From NCBI RefSeq assembly GCF_016861785.1, contig NZ_BOLS01000018.1, positions 1 to 53,900 of the forward strand: DNA of 53,900 nt. Direction: 5' to 3'. Both the position numbers and the translations under genes were made by a program. Below the pieces are notes generated by a model that saw nothing but the letters and a program-made list of their open reading frames with translations, ran no database searches and was not told where the DNA came from. The DNA comes from Lacticaseibacillus mingshuiensis (GTDB taxonomy: Bacteria > Bacillota > Bacilli > Lactobacillales > Lactobacillaceae). Positions 37,291 through 45,888 of this stretch are shown one piece after another. How positions within the stretch are numbered: position 1 is the stretch's first letter; each line of letters opens with the position of its first letter.

Positions 37291-37517
37291 TAAGAGACCT
37301 CCTTGAAGTTGGCGCGTGGCGCCAGAAATGCTACAACCGCTAGTCTACGCCTTTATCAATGGAAGCAACAGCCACCGCATTAAAATAATCTGGGAAAATG
37401 AGGGGCCTCACAGGAAAAGGTGGCGAGCCGGTCATATGACTGCGTGCCCGCTGACTTTTCGCGTCAGCGGTAGTCACCGTCCGCCCTAAGCGCCACGCTA
37501 CGCACCGCGCCCATCTA

Positions 37518-37526
37518 TGCTATAAT
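37518..37526 (+). promoter_or_regulatory. Extended -10 promoter for ftsW
   Basis: TGC followed by a consensus TATAAT (37521-37526), 38 nt before the ftsW GTG; no -35 is recognisable. Confidence 0.5.
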
Positions 37527-37564
37527 TCTCAGTATTGTGAGACGTACGGGAGAGGGCGACGGTT

Positions 37565-38761
37565 GTGCTGAAGAAGTTTCGTTATCTGGATTATTATCTG
37601 CTCGTGCCATACTTGGTGCTCTGCGCGATCGGCATTGTGATGGACTATTCCGCCAGCGCCTCTTGGATTCAAAATCAATATGGGCAAGCTTCCAACTCAG
37701 TGATGCTCAAGCAGCTTCTGTTTGTGGTCATCGGGCTGGTCGTCGCCCTCTTTTTCTTCTATTTTAAACTGAGTAATTTTCGCAATCATAAACTGATCGG
37801 GTTCGTTTGGCTCGCGTTATTGGGATTGCTCGTCTATCTGTTTCTGATCGGCCGCCTTGATCCGAGTTCAGTTGTCAACGGTGCCAGTGCCTGGATTCCA
37901 ATTGGCCCGTTCAATCTTCAGCCAACTGAGTTTGCCAAACTCGTCGTGATCATTTATCTGGCGCATATTTTTACCCAGCGCCAAGACGCGATGCGGCAGC
38001 CCGATTTCCACGTGCGCGACTTATATGCACCAATCCTCTTAGTCGGTATCTGCCTGATCTTGGTCTTTTTCCAGCCTGACACTGGGGGCTTTTTGATCAT
38101 TGCGGCGATCATGGTCGTCATGTTGGCGGCAAGTGGCATCTCGTTGCGGTATGGCTTCAGCTGGATGGCGCTGGTGGGTGCCCTGGTCGCAGCGGTGTAC
38201 TGGGTCTTGGATAACGTGAACCTGCCAAAGAGCATCATCACCAACTACCGGGTTCGCCGGATCGTCTCCTCGCTTCATCCGTTTCAGACGCGGACGAATG
38301 ACGGCAACCAGGTGTTCAATTCCCTGGTCGCGATCGACCACGGTGGCCTCTTTGGGGTCGGGTTGGGCATGAGCTCACAAAAATTGGGGTATCTGTCCCA
38401 GCCTTACACCGATTTCATCCTGGCGGTCATCGCCGAAGAGCTTGGGGCAATCGGCGCTATTCTTGTCATCGCGCTGATCTTTTTCCTGATCCTGCGCTGC
38501 TATCTGATTGGGGTGCGCTCGCGTAACCCGTATCATTCACTGCTTGCGTATGGGATCGCAACGATGATGTTGATTCAGACGTTCTTCAACGTCGGCGCCG
38601 TGCTTGGGCTTATTCCGGTCACCGGGGTCACGTTGCCGTTCATTTCGTATGGCGGGTCGTCGATGATCGTCCTTGCCATTTCGATGGGTATCATGCTCAA
38701 CATCTCCGCTTCTGAAAAACGTGTGAGCGAAAAGAAAGTTGCCGCCCAGACGGCGAAGTAA
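37565..38761 (+). CDS. ftsW: FtsW/RodA/SpoVE family septal glycosyltransferase
   Basis: A 398-residue, ten-helix membrane protein that polymerises lipid II into peptidoglycan glycan strands, with a penicillin-binding protein as partner. Family signatures are WIPIGPFNLQPTEFAKL and, near the end, PVTGVTLPFISYGGSSM. The extracellular loop has FQPDTGG. The position before pyc and the length suggest FtsW rather than RodA. The start is GTG; AGAGGG lies about 9 nt upstream. Confidence 0.9.
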   Translation: MLKKFRYLDYYLLVPYLVLCAIGIVMDYSASASWIQNQYGQASNSVMLKQLLFVVIGLVVALFFFYFKLSNFRNHKLIGFVWLALLGLLVYLFLIGRLDPSSVVNGASAWIPIGPFNLQPTEFAKLVVIIYLAHIFTQRQDAMRQPDFHVRDLYAPILLVGICLILVFFQPDTGGFLIIAAIMVVMLAASGISLRYGFSWMALVGALVAAVYWVLDNVNLPKSIITNYRVRRIVSSLHPFQTRTNDGNQVFNSLVAIDHGGLFGVGLGMSSQKLGYLSQPYTDFILAVIAEELGAIGAILVIALIFFLILRCYLIGVRSRNPYHSLLAYGIATMMLIQTFFNVGAVLGLIPVTGVTLPFISYGGSSMIVLAISMGIMLNISASEKRVSEKKVAAQTAK

Positions 38762-38811
38762 GTCATCGCCAATCAACTGTAAAGTCACTTGTCATCGAGG
38801 GGGTCCGTGAC

Positions 38812-41800
38812 GTGAAAAAAGTGTTGGTCGCTAATCGCGGCGAGATCGCGATTCGCATTTTCCGTGCTGCTGAAGAACTTGGATTGCAAACGGTCGGGAT
38901 TTTCGCCAAAGAGGACGAATTATCGATTCACCGCTTCAAGGCCCAGGAAAGTTATCAGGTCGGGGCCGGCAAAGCGCCGATCGCGGCGTACTTGGATATG
39001 GACGACATCATTCGCATCGCCAAATTAAGCGGCGCAGATGCGATTCACCCGGGCTACGGCTTGCTGTCGGAAAATGCGACGTTTGCGCGCAAGGTCGCGG
39101 CCGCCGGATTGACGTTTGTTGGGCCGCGCCCGGAGCTACTTGAGATCTTTGGCGACAAGGTGGCGGCCAAGGAGGCGGCGGTCAAGGCGGGACTTCAGGT
39201 CATTCCAGGCACGCCGGAGCCAACGCGCGACTTCAACGAGATCCTTGCGTTTACCCAGACGCACGGTTTTCCGGTGATGCTCAAGGCGGCGTCCGGTGGC
39301 GGCGGCAAGGGGATGCGCGTGGTTCATTCCGAACAGGAGTTGCGCGACGTGTACCCGAATGCGGTGAACGAGGCGATGGCGAGCTTCGGCGACGACCGCA
39401 TGTATGTTGAAAAAGACATCCAAAGCGCCAAACATATTGAGGTCCAAGTGCTCGGCGACGAGCACGGGCATCTGCTGCATCTATTTGAGCGCGATTGCTC
39501 AGTCCAGCGGCGCAATCAAAAAGTGATCGAGATTGCCCCAGCTGTCGGCCTCCCGCAAGCGTTGCGGGCGAAGATCTGCGACGCAGCCGTTCAGCTGATG
39601 GCCAGCTTGCATTATGAAAATGCGGGAACGGTCGAATTTTTGGTCGAAGGCGACCAGTTCTATTTCATCGAAGTCAATCCACGTGTGCAAGTTGAGCACA
39701 CGATCACGGAATTGATCACCAACGTCGACATCGTCCAAAGCCAGCTGCGCATTGCGGCCGGCGCGGATCTGTTTGAGGATCTCCATCTGCCGCACCAGGA
39801 AGACCTGACGATGCGCGGGGCGGCGATTCAGTGCCGTATCACCACCGAGGATCCGGCGAATAATTTCATGCCGGACACCGGCACCATTCAGACTTACCGG
39901 AGCCCGGGCGGCTTTGGCGTGCGGCTGGATGTCGGCAATGCATACGCCGGCGTGGTTGTCAGCCCGTATTTTGACTCCCTGCTGGTGAAGACTTCGGTGT
40001 ATGCCGCAAGTTTCATGGCGGCCGTGCGGAAAATGCAGCGCGCGTTGCGTGAGTTCCGCATCACCGGCGTTAAAACGAATCTGCCATTTTTGCTGAATGT
40101 GTTGGCGGCCCCGACGTTCCAAGCGGGCCAGGCGGAAACCACCTTCCTAGATACCACCCCCAGTCTATTTTCCTTCAAGCCGCTGCTGTCAAAAACCACG
40201 CAGTTGATGACGTATGTTGGCGAGATCACGGTCAACGGCTTCCCAGGGCTCGACCGGCATGAACAAAAGGCCTTCCCGGATCTGAATTATCGCAGTCAGT
40301 TGCCAACCGCCTTGCCGAAAACAGATCTGGTGGCGCTGCTTCATGACGAGGGGCCGGATGCGGTGGCGAAGTGGCTTGCCAGGCAGGGAAAAGTGCTGCT
40401 GACGGATACCACGTTGCGCGATGCCCATCAGAGCCTGTTTGCGACGCGCATGCGGACGCGGGACATGACGGCGATCGCGCCGGATATGGCCAATGCGATG
40501 CCAAACCTCTTTTCCATGGAAATGTGGGGCGGTGCGACGTTTGATGTGGCGTACCGTTTCTTGAACGAAGATCCGTGGCAGCGCTTGGCGGCGCTGCGTG
40601 AGGCGATGCCGCACACGCTGTTGCAAATGCTGTTTCGCGGCAGCAATGCGGTCGGCTATCAGAACTACCCGGACAATGTTCTCAAGCAGTTCATCAATGT
40701 GGCCGCCCGCGATGGCATCGACGTCTTCCGAATTTTCGACTCGCTGAACTGGGTGCCGCAACTCACGCACTCCATCGACGCGGTGCGCAATGTCGGCAAG
40801 ATCGCCGAAGGAACCATGTGCTATACGGGCGATATCTTGGGGACGAACCATCCGAAATATAATTTGGCTTATTACGTGGCCTTGGCCAAGGAGTTGGTCA
40901 ATGCCGGGGCCAATGTGCTGGCGATCAAGGATATGGCGGGCTTGTTGAAACCGCAAGCGGCCTATGAACTGATCAGCACGCTGAAAGACGCGGTGGCGGT
41001 GCCGCTTCATTTGCACACCCATGACACCACCGGCAATGGCGTGGCCACGTATGTGCAGGCGGTGCGCGCGGGCGTCGACGTGGTCGATGTCGCGCAATCC
41101 AGTTTTTCCGGCACCACCAGCCAGCCGAGCATGGCGAGTTTGTATTATGCGCTGGAAGGCGACAAGCGCCAGCCGGATCTGGCGATCGATAAGGTGGAGC
41201 TGGTCGATCGCTATTTTCAGACGATCAGGCCGTATTACGCCGACTTTGCCAACAAGGTGAGTGGCCCGCTGACGGATATCTACACGGTGCAGATGCCGGG
41301 CGGCCAGTACAGCAATCTTCAGCAACAGGCGCAAAGCATGGGCATTACCGATTTTGAAGCGGTCAAGCGCATGTACGCGCAGGTCAACACGCTGTTTGGC
41401 GATATCGTGAAGGTGACACCGTCTTCCAAAGTGGTGGGCGACATGGCACTGTTTTTGCTGCAAAATCACCTGACGCCTGAGGATGTGCTGGATCACGGTG
41501 AGACCATCGATTTTCCGGCCAGCGTCGTCGACTTTTTTGCCGGCGACCTCGGCCAGCCAGTGGGCGGATTTCCGCCGGTGCTGCAGGAAAAGATTCTCAA
41601 GGGTCGCAAGCCGCTGACCACGCGCCCGGGCGCGTTGGCCAAGCCGCTGGATCTCGCGGCGGTCAAGCAGGCCTTGATCGAAGCCGGCGTGCATGAACCG
41701 ACCGACGAAATGGTGCTGGCGGAGATCATGTACCCGGATGTCCTGCGCCAGTATCGCGCCAACCAATTGGTCTATGGACCGGTGACGACGCTGGATTCGC

Positions 41801-42249
41801 CGACCTATTTTGAAGGCATGCGCCTCGGCGAACGCATCCACATTCGGGTGCGCCCGGGCATCATGTACCTGATGCAGCTCGACGCGATCGGCGAACCCGA
41901 CGCGACGGGGCGGCGCACGTTGTACTTCACCGTCAATGGGCAAAAGCGCGAGGTACAGATCCAGGACGCGAAGAGCGCCCACACTGCCAGCGCGATCAAG
42001 ATGGCGGAGCCGACGGACAAAAATCAGATCGGTGCGCCGATGGGTGGCCGCATCGTCAGTCTTGAAGTGGCGGCCGGTGACACGGTGGCGGAAGGCGATC
42101 CGCTGTTCACCACCGAAGCGATGAAAATGGAGACGACCGTGCACGCACCGTTTGCCGGCACCATCATGCATCTGTATGTGGCGGCGGGCGATCTGGTGCA
42201 AACGCGGGAGCTGCTTGCGACGATGAAGCCAAGCGCGACGGCACAATAG
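38812..42249 (+). CDS. pyc: Pyruvate carboxylase
   Basis: A 1145-residue biotin enzyme that carboxylates pyruvate to oxaloacetate, the main anaplerotic route for aspartate in lactic bacteria. The biotin carboxylase part (about 1-450) has the ATP-grasp KAASGGGGKGM at ~158. The carboxyltransferase part starts with LLTDTTLRDAHQSLFATR at ~531, and the C-terminal biotin domain carries biotinyl K1105 in EAMKMET. Full length and all domains are intact. GTG start, with GAGGGGG 8 nt upstream. It follows ftsW by 50 nt, so both may share a transcript. It competes with PDH for pyruvate. Confidence 0.96.
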   Translation: MKKVLVANRGEIAIRIFRAAEELGLQTVGIFAKEDELSIHRFKAQESYQVGAGKAPIAAYLDMDDIIRIAKLSGADAIHPGYGLLSENATFARKVAAAGLTFVGPRPELLEIFGDKVAAKEAAVKAGLQVIPGTPEPTRDFNEILAFTQTHGFPVMLKAASGGGGKGMRVVHSEQELRDVYPNAVNEAMASFGDDRMYVEKDIQSAKHIEVQVLGDEHGHLLHLFERDCSVQRRNQKVIEIAPAVGLPQALRAKICDAAVQLMASLHYENAGTVEFLVEGDQFYFIEVNPRVQVEHTITELITNVDIVQSQLRIAAGADLFEDLHLPHQEDLTMRGAAIQCRITTEDPANNFMPDTGTIQTYRSPGGFGVRLDVGNAYAGVVVSPYFDSLLVKTSVYAASFMAAVRKMQRALREFRITGVKTNLPFLLNVLAAPTFQAGQAETTFLDTTPSLFSFKPLLSKTTQLMTYVGEITVNGFPGLDRHEQKAFPDLNYRSQLPTALPKTDLVALLHDEGPDAVAKWLARQGKVLLTDTTLRDAHQSLFATRMRTRDMTAIAPDMANAMPNLFSMEMWGGATFDVAYRFLNEDPWQRLAALREAMPHTLLQMLFRGSNAVGYQNYPDNVLKQFINVAARDGIDVFRIFDSLNWVPQLTHSIDAVRNVGKIAEGTMCYTGDILGTNHPKYNLAYYVALAKELVNAGANVLAIKDMAGLLKPQAAYELISTLKDAVAVPLHLHTHDTTGNGVATYVQAVRAGVDVVDVAQSSFSGTTSQPSMASLYYALEGDKRQPDLAIDKVELVDRYFQTIRPYYADFANKVSGPLTDIYTVQMPGGQYSNLQQQAQSMGITDFEAVKRMYAQVNTLFGDIVKVTPSSKVVGDMALFLLQNHLTPEDVLDHGETIDFPASVVDFFAGDLGQPVGGFPPVLQEKILKGRKPLTTRPGALAKPLDLAAVKQALIEAGVHEPTDEMVLAEIMYPDVLRQYRANQLVYGPVTTLDSPTYFEGMRLGERIHIRVRPGIMYLMQLDAIGEPDATGRRTLYFTVNGQKREVQIQDAKSAHTASAIKMAEPTDKNQIGAPMGGRIVSLEVAAGDTVAEGDPLFTTEAMKMETTVHAPFAGTIMHLYVAAGDLVQTRELLATMKPSATAQ

Positions 42250-42340
42250 CGCGGCGGTTCGGCGTGGACGGTTTTGTGAGGCGCTGCCCACCCCGGAAGT
42301 TTGAACAGTCACGCAACAAAGCAAGCATTCAGGAGGAACT

Positions 42341-42889
42341 ATGGAGATCACGCAACGTCAAGGCCTGGTCGTTTGGGTCTATTCGCTCAAACAGATCAAG
42401 GCATTGCGCCACTATGGCACGGTCATGTACGTGTCGCGGCGCATGAAATATGTCTATTTATACCTGGATGCAAAAGATGTCGAGGCGACGATAGGCAAGC
42501 TGACCAAACTGCGCTTTGTCAAAAGCGTGGAGGTGTCGCACCGACCGGAGCTCGCGACCTCATTTGGGCAAGCCAGCGGGGCAGCGCTCGATGATGAAGA
42601 AGACGATGACGCCATCAAAGCGCGGCTGGATGAAGTCCAGGCGCGCAAAGGCGAGCTGGCGCAGACGGCGGGAAAAACTGAAGGCAAAACCGAGCACAAA
42701 GACGAGGGCAAGACTGAGGAACAAGCGGCAGCGCCTGAGGGTGTGGCCGAAACGCCCCAGCCCGCAGAAACGACTGGCGCACCAGCCTCACCGACTGCGT
42801 CTGGCGCCTCCTCTCCGCGCCGCGCCGCCAAACCGAGTCGCAATCGCCGGCCAAGTCGGCAGGAGGGCAAGTCCCATGCGCATCATTAG
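42341..42889 (+). CDS. ylbG: YlbG-family (DUF2129) protein with a long charged tail
   Basis: The first ~85 residues match YlbG, a small protein always next to rsmD and coaD in Bacillota and of unknown function (GLVVWVYSLKQIKALRHYGTVMYVSRRMKYVYLY). Ordinary YlbG proteins are 80-95 residues; this one has 182. The extra ~95 residues are low complexity: first acidic (DDEEDDD), then Lys/Glu/Thr-rich, then Ala/Pro, and finally basic (RRAAKPSRNRRPSR). The tail is probably disordered and the basic end could bind RNA or DNA. The gene overlaps rsmD by 14 nt. Confidence 0.85.
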   Translation: MEITQRQGLVVWVYSLKQIKALRHYGTVMYVSRRMKYVYLYLDAKDVEATIGKLTKLRFVKSVEVSHRPELATSFGQASGAALDDEEDDDAIKARLDEVQARKGELAQTAGKTEGKTEHKDEGKTEEQAAAPEGVAETPQPAETTGAPASPTASGASSPRRAAKPSRNRRPSRQEGKSHAHH

Positions 42890-43436
42890 TGGTGATTTCG
42901 GTGGGCGCAAATTGGTCGCTGTTTCTGGCAACAACACGCGTCCCACAGCCGATAAGGTCAAAGGCTCGATGTTCAACATGCTGGGTCAATTTTTCGCTGG
43001 GGGCTCGGCGCTTGACCTATACGCCGGTACCGGGGCGCTGGGCATCGAGGCGGTGTCCCGCGGGATGGCCCACGCGACGCTGGTCGACAAGGCGTACCCG
43101 GCGATTCAGGCGATCAAGCAAAATGTTGCGGCGACGAAGGCCGAGGACCGCTTCACTGTTTTAAAAATGCCGGTGGATAAGGCCATCAAGACGCTGGCCG
43201 AGGCGGGGCAACAGTTCGACTTGATCCTGGCCGATCCACCTTATGCGAAGCAGGAAGTGATGGACCAACTGGCCGCATTTTTAGCTGAAGACCTGTTGGC
43301 ACCAGACGGCCGGGTGCTCCTTGAGACTGGCCTTGATGTCGATTATCCTGAGACGATTCCCGGCTACACCAAGCTGCGCCACCAGACGTATGGGGTCGCG
43401 CAAGTCTTGATTTTGCAAAGAGGTGACGAGGCATGA
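42876..43436 (+). CDS. rsmD: 16S rRNA m2G966 methyltransferase RsmD
   Basis: A 186-residue SAM-dependent enzyme that methylates guanine 966 of 16S rRNA. MRIISGDFGGRKL is the family start, LDLYAGTGALGIEA the SAM site and LADPPYAK the catalytic (D/N)PPY motif. AGGAGGG lies 7 nt before the ATG inside ylbG. Its last 4 nt overlap coaD (ATGA). Confidence 0.94.
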   Translation: MRIISGDFGGRKLVAVSGNNTRPTADKVKGSMFNMLGQFFAGGSALDLYAGTGALGIEAVSRGMAHATLVDKAYPAIQAIKQNVAATKAEDRFTVLKMPVDKAIKTLAEAGQQFDLILADPPYAKQEVMDQLAAFLAEDLLAPDGRVLLETGLDVDYPETIPGYTKLRHQTYGVAQVLILQRGDEA

Positions 43437-43936
43437 CAAAGATCGCGATTTTTCCCGGCAGCTTTGATCCGTTCACCAATGGTCATTTGGACACGGTGAC
43501 CAAAGCCAGTCAGCTGTTCGACAAAGTGGTGGTGGCCGTTATGACCAACACCAATAAAAATGCCGTGTTCAGCGGGGCGGAAAAAGTGGCCATGATCGAG
43601 GCGGCCACGGCGCAACTTGCCAACGTCGAGGTCTATGAACAGCCGCACATGCTGACGGTGGCGTTTGCCAAGCAAAGCGGGGCGCAGTATATGGTCCGCG
43701 GGGTACGCAACACCGCCGACCTCAATTACGAAAATGATATCGCCGCCATGAATCAAACGCTGGCCGGCGATATTCAGACCGTGCTCCTGCCGGCGGATCC
43801 TAAGTGGCGCTTTTTGTCGTCGAGTCTCATTCGCGAAGTCGCGAGCTTTGGCGGGGATGTGGCAACGCTGGTCCCGGCTAACGTGAACGACGCGTTGAAG
43901 GCCCATTTTGGAGGTGACCGCCATGATCCAACCTAA
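43433..43936 (+). CDS. coaD: Phosphopantetheine adenylyltransferase
   Basis: A 167-residue nucleotidyltransferase for the fourth step of coenzyme A synthesis. Motifs: FPGSFDPFTNGHLD at residues 7-20 with the ATP-binding histidine, the phosphopantetheine region RGVRNTADLNYE, and SSSLIREVA near the C terminus. Part of the tightly overlapping rsmD-coaD-protease cluster; ends 14 nt inside the next gene. Confidence 0.95.
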   Translation: MTKIAIFPGSFDPFTNGHLDTVTKASQLFDKVVVAVMTNTNKNAVFSGAEKVAMIEAATAQLANVEVYEQPHMLTVAFAKQSGAQYMVRGVRNTADLNYENDIAAMNQTLAGDIQTVLLPADPKWRFLSSSLIREVASFGGDVATLVPANVNDALKAHFGGDRHDPT

Positions 43937-45002
43937 GCCGTTGAAAAAACACAACGCACTCTGGCCTTTTCGCTGGCTGATCGCCCTGCTGGTGGGACTG
44001 GTCGTGATCGGCCTGCTGTTTTTCATGCGCACGAATCGTTACATTGAAGTGCCTGGCGGGGCCAATTCGCTGAAACCATTTGTCAAAGTCGACGGTATCA
44101 AGGACGACAAAAAAGGAACGTACATGCTGACGACGGTTGGCATCATCGGCCCAGCCAGCCCAGCGGAACTGCTGTGGGGCAAGTTTCAGCCTTACTCCGA
44201 GACGTACACGCAAGAAGAGCTGATGGGCGATGATGACAGCGACGAATACAACTTGTTGCAGGAATGGTACATCACCAGCGCCGCCAACAATGCGGTGGTC
44301 GCGGCGTTCAAGGCGGCCAAGCAGCCGGTGACCCTGAAGCTCAAGGGCATTTATGTGATGTCGATCATGGACACCTCTGCCTTCAAGGACAAGCTGAAGC
44401 TCGGCGATACCATCACCGCGGTCAACGGCAAGTCTTACACAAGCTCGGATGCGTATATCAAGGCGATCGGTGCGCACAAGGTCGGCGACACGGTCACGCT
44501 CAGCATTTTGCGTAACGGCAAGAAGCTGACCGAGACCGGCAAGCTGACCAAGTTGCCAGGTGAAAAACATCCCGGCATCGGCATCAGCCTGACGGAAAAC
44601 ACTACCGTCACCAGCACGCCAAAGGTGACGATCGACGCCGGTGACATCGGCGGGCCAAGCGCCGGCCTGATGTTTGCGGTCCAGACCTACACGATGATCA
44701 CGCATCAGGACTGGCGCAATGGCCAGAAGATCGCCGGCACCGGCACCATTGATGCGAAGGGGAATGTCGGCCAGATCGGTGGCATCGATAAAAAGGTCTA
44801 CATCTGTTCAAAAAGCGGCGCCAAAGTCTTTTTCGCACCGGATGAACCTGCGACAAAGGCCCTGCTGAAGCTCGATCCGACTTATGAAAATAATTACGAC
44901 GTGGCCGTCAAAACAGCCAAGCAGCTCAAGTCCAAGATGAAGGTCGTCCCGGTCAAGACGCTGCAGGATGCACTGGATTATTTGAAGGCACATGCAAAGT
45001 AA
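43923..45002 (+). CDS. Membrane-anchored Lon/PDZ protease (SepM/YlbL-like)
   Basis: A 359-residue serine protease with one N-terminal membrane helix (about 21-41), a PDZ domain (about 135-215) and a C-terminal Lon-type domain. The catalytic dyad is S246 in GGPSAGLMF and K291 in GGIDKKV. The active part should face outside. SepM in streptococci trims competence pheromone, and YlbL in Bacillus acts in envelope control; which role applies here is open. The ATG at 43923 follows GGAGGTGA. Terminator at 45007. Confidence 0.9.
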   Translation: MIQPKPLKKHNALWPFRWLIALLVGLVVIGLLFFMRTNRYIEVPGGANSLKPFVKVDGIKDDKKGTYMLTTVGIIGPASPAELLWGKFQPYSETYTQEELMGDDDSDEYNLLQEWYITSAANNAVVAAFKAAKQPVTLKLKGIYVMSIMDTSAFKDKLKLGDTITAVNGKSYTSSDAYIKAIGAHKVGDTVTLSILRNGKKLTETGKLTKLPGEKHPGIGISLTENTTVTSTPKVTIDAGDIGGPSAGLMFAVQTYTMITHQDWRNGQKIAGTGTIDAKGNVGQIGGIDKKVYICSKSGAKVFFAPDEPATKALLKLDPTYENNYDVAVKTAKQLKSKMKVVPVKTLQDALDYLKAHAK

Positions 45003-45006
45003 AATG

Positions 45007-45045
45007 AAGGTGATCCGTGATGAGAAGTCGCGGGTCACTTTTTTT
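45007..45045 (+). terminator. Terminator after the Lon/PDZ protease gene
   Basis: GTGATCCG/CGGGTCAC stem with flanking AAG/CTT pairs and seven T. Confidence 0.85.
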
Positions 45046-45050
45046 CGTCG

Positions 45051-45176
45051 TGCACCCTTTCACCGTGGGGCTCCGGCTCGTATGGCGGGGACATCTAACT
45101 GGCCCGGAGCTGATGGCAAGCGCGTTATCCGCCCAAGCCAAATTAGCTGACCCACCATTCCGCGGCCTCCGCACCC
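45051..45176 (-). repeat. Palindromic element, single diverged copy
   Basis: Read on the minus strand it begins GGGTGCGGAG at 45176. Arms ATGGTGGG/CCC.CCAT and CTAA/TTAG are kept, but the apex (GATAACGCGC..TTGCCATC) is rearranged and the outer arms are mismatched, so this is the most decayed copy. A GCACCC remnant at 45053 marks the edge of a lost neighbouring unit. It sits between the protease terminator and comEA. Confidence 0.75.
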
Positions 45177-45225
45177 TTTTTGCGTAATCTCTTTTATCCA
45201 GACATCAGGGTAAGGGAGTGGCGAG

Positions 45226-45888
45226 ATGGAGACGGTGAAGGAATGGATTCGGCAGTTTTGGTTCGTGCCGCTGGCGGTTGTCGCGCTGGCCGGCTATTTC
45301 TGGTGGCAACAGCAAAACAGTGGTCCGCCACCGGTGCCGATCGCCGAATTCTCAAGCAATGCTGAAAGCGGTAGCTCTTCGACTAGTGAAAATTCGGCGG
45401 CCAGTTCAACCGCAAGCACCGCTACGCCTGGTTTTGTGGAAGTGAAGGGCGCGGTGGCGCATCCGGGACTGTACCCGATCGATGGCACCACGCGCTGGGC
45501 GGCTGTGGTCGAAGCCGCGGGCGGCCTGTTGAAAAATGCGGATGCGAGCGCCGTCAATCTGGCGAAAGTCGCGAGTGACGAGGAAAGCCTTTATATCCCG
45601 AAGATCGGCGAAACACCGCCTGCTGGGCCAACCGCGGGTACGGGGAATCCAACCGCGAACGCCGCGCCCGGCGCTGGGCCGGCTACCGGTACCTTGGTGG
45701 ATCTCAATCATGCGACGGCGGAGGAACTTCAGACGCTGAGTGGCATCGGGGCCAAAAAAGCCGCCGACATTATCGCGTATCGCGAACAAAACGGCGGCTT
45801 TCAGACGACTGAGGACCTGAAGAAGGTCTCGGGCATCGGCGATAAGACCTACGAAAAGCTCGCCGGCAGCATCACGGTGTCCCCATGA
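45226..45888 (+). CDS. comEA: ComEA-like DNA-binding competence protein
   Basis: A 220-residue protein with an N-terminal membrane anchor (about 12-28), a Ser/Thr-rich spacer, an SLBB-like domain (GFVEVKGAVAHPGLYP onward) and a C-terminal helix-hairpin-helix pair (DLNHATAEELQTLSGIGAKKAADI). It binds DNA outside the membrane during uptake. All parts are intact. AGGGAG precedes the ATG, and comEC overlaps its end by 4 nt. Because comEC is broken, its role in transformation is doubtful. Confidence 0.92.
   Translation: METVKEWIRQFWFVPLAVVALAGYFWWQQQNSGPPPVPIAEFSSNAESGSSSTSENSAASSTASTATPGFVEVKGAVAHPGLYPIDGTTRWAAVVEAAGGLLKNADASAVNLAKVASDEESLYIPKIGETPPAGPTAGTGNPTANAAPGAGPATGTLVDLNHATAEELQTLSGIGAKKAADIIAYREQNGGFQTTEDLKKVSGIGDKTYEKLAGSITVSP

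Noticed and set aside
40189-42351. 720-codon minus-strand frame opposite pyc
   Set aside because: Antisense shadow of the pyruvate carboxylase gene with His/Arg-rich nonsense composition. The same applies to long frames opposite recD2 (11297-12688), mnmA (7646-8803) and the gene at 13359 (13002-14384).
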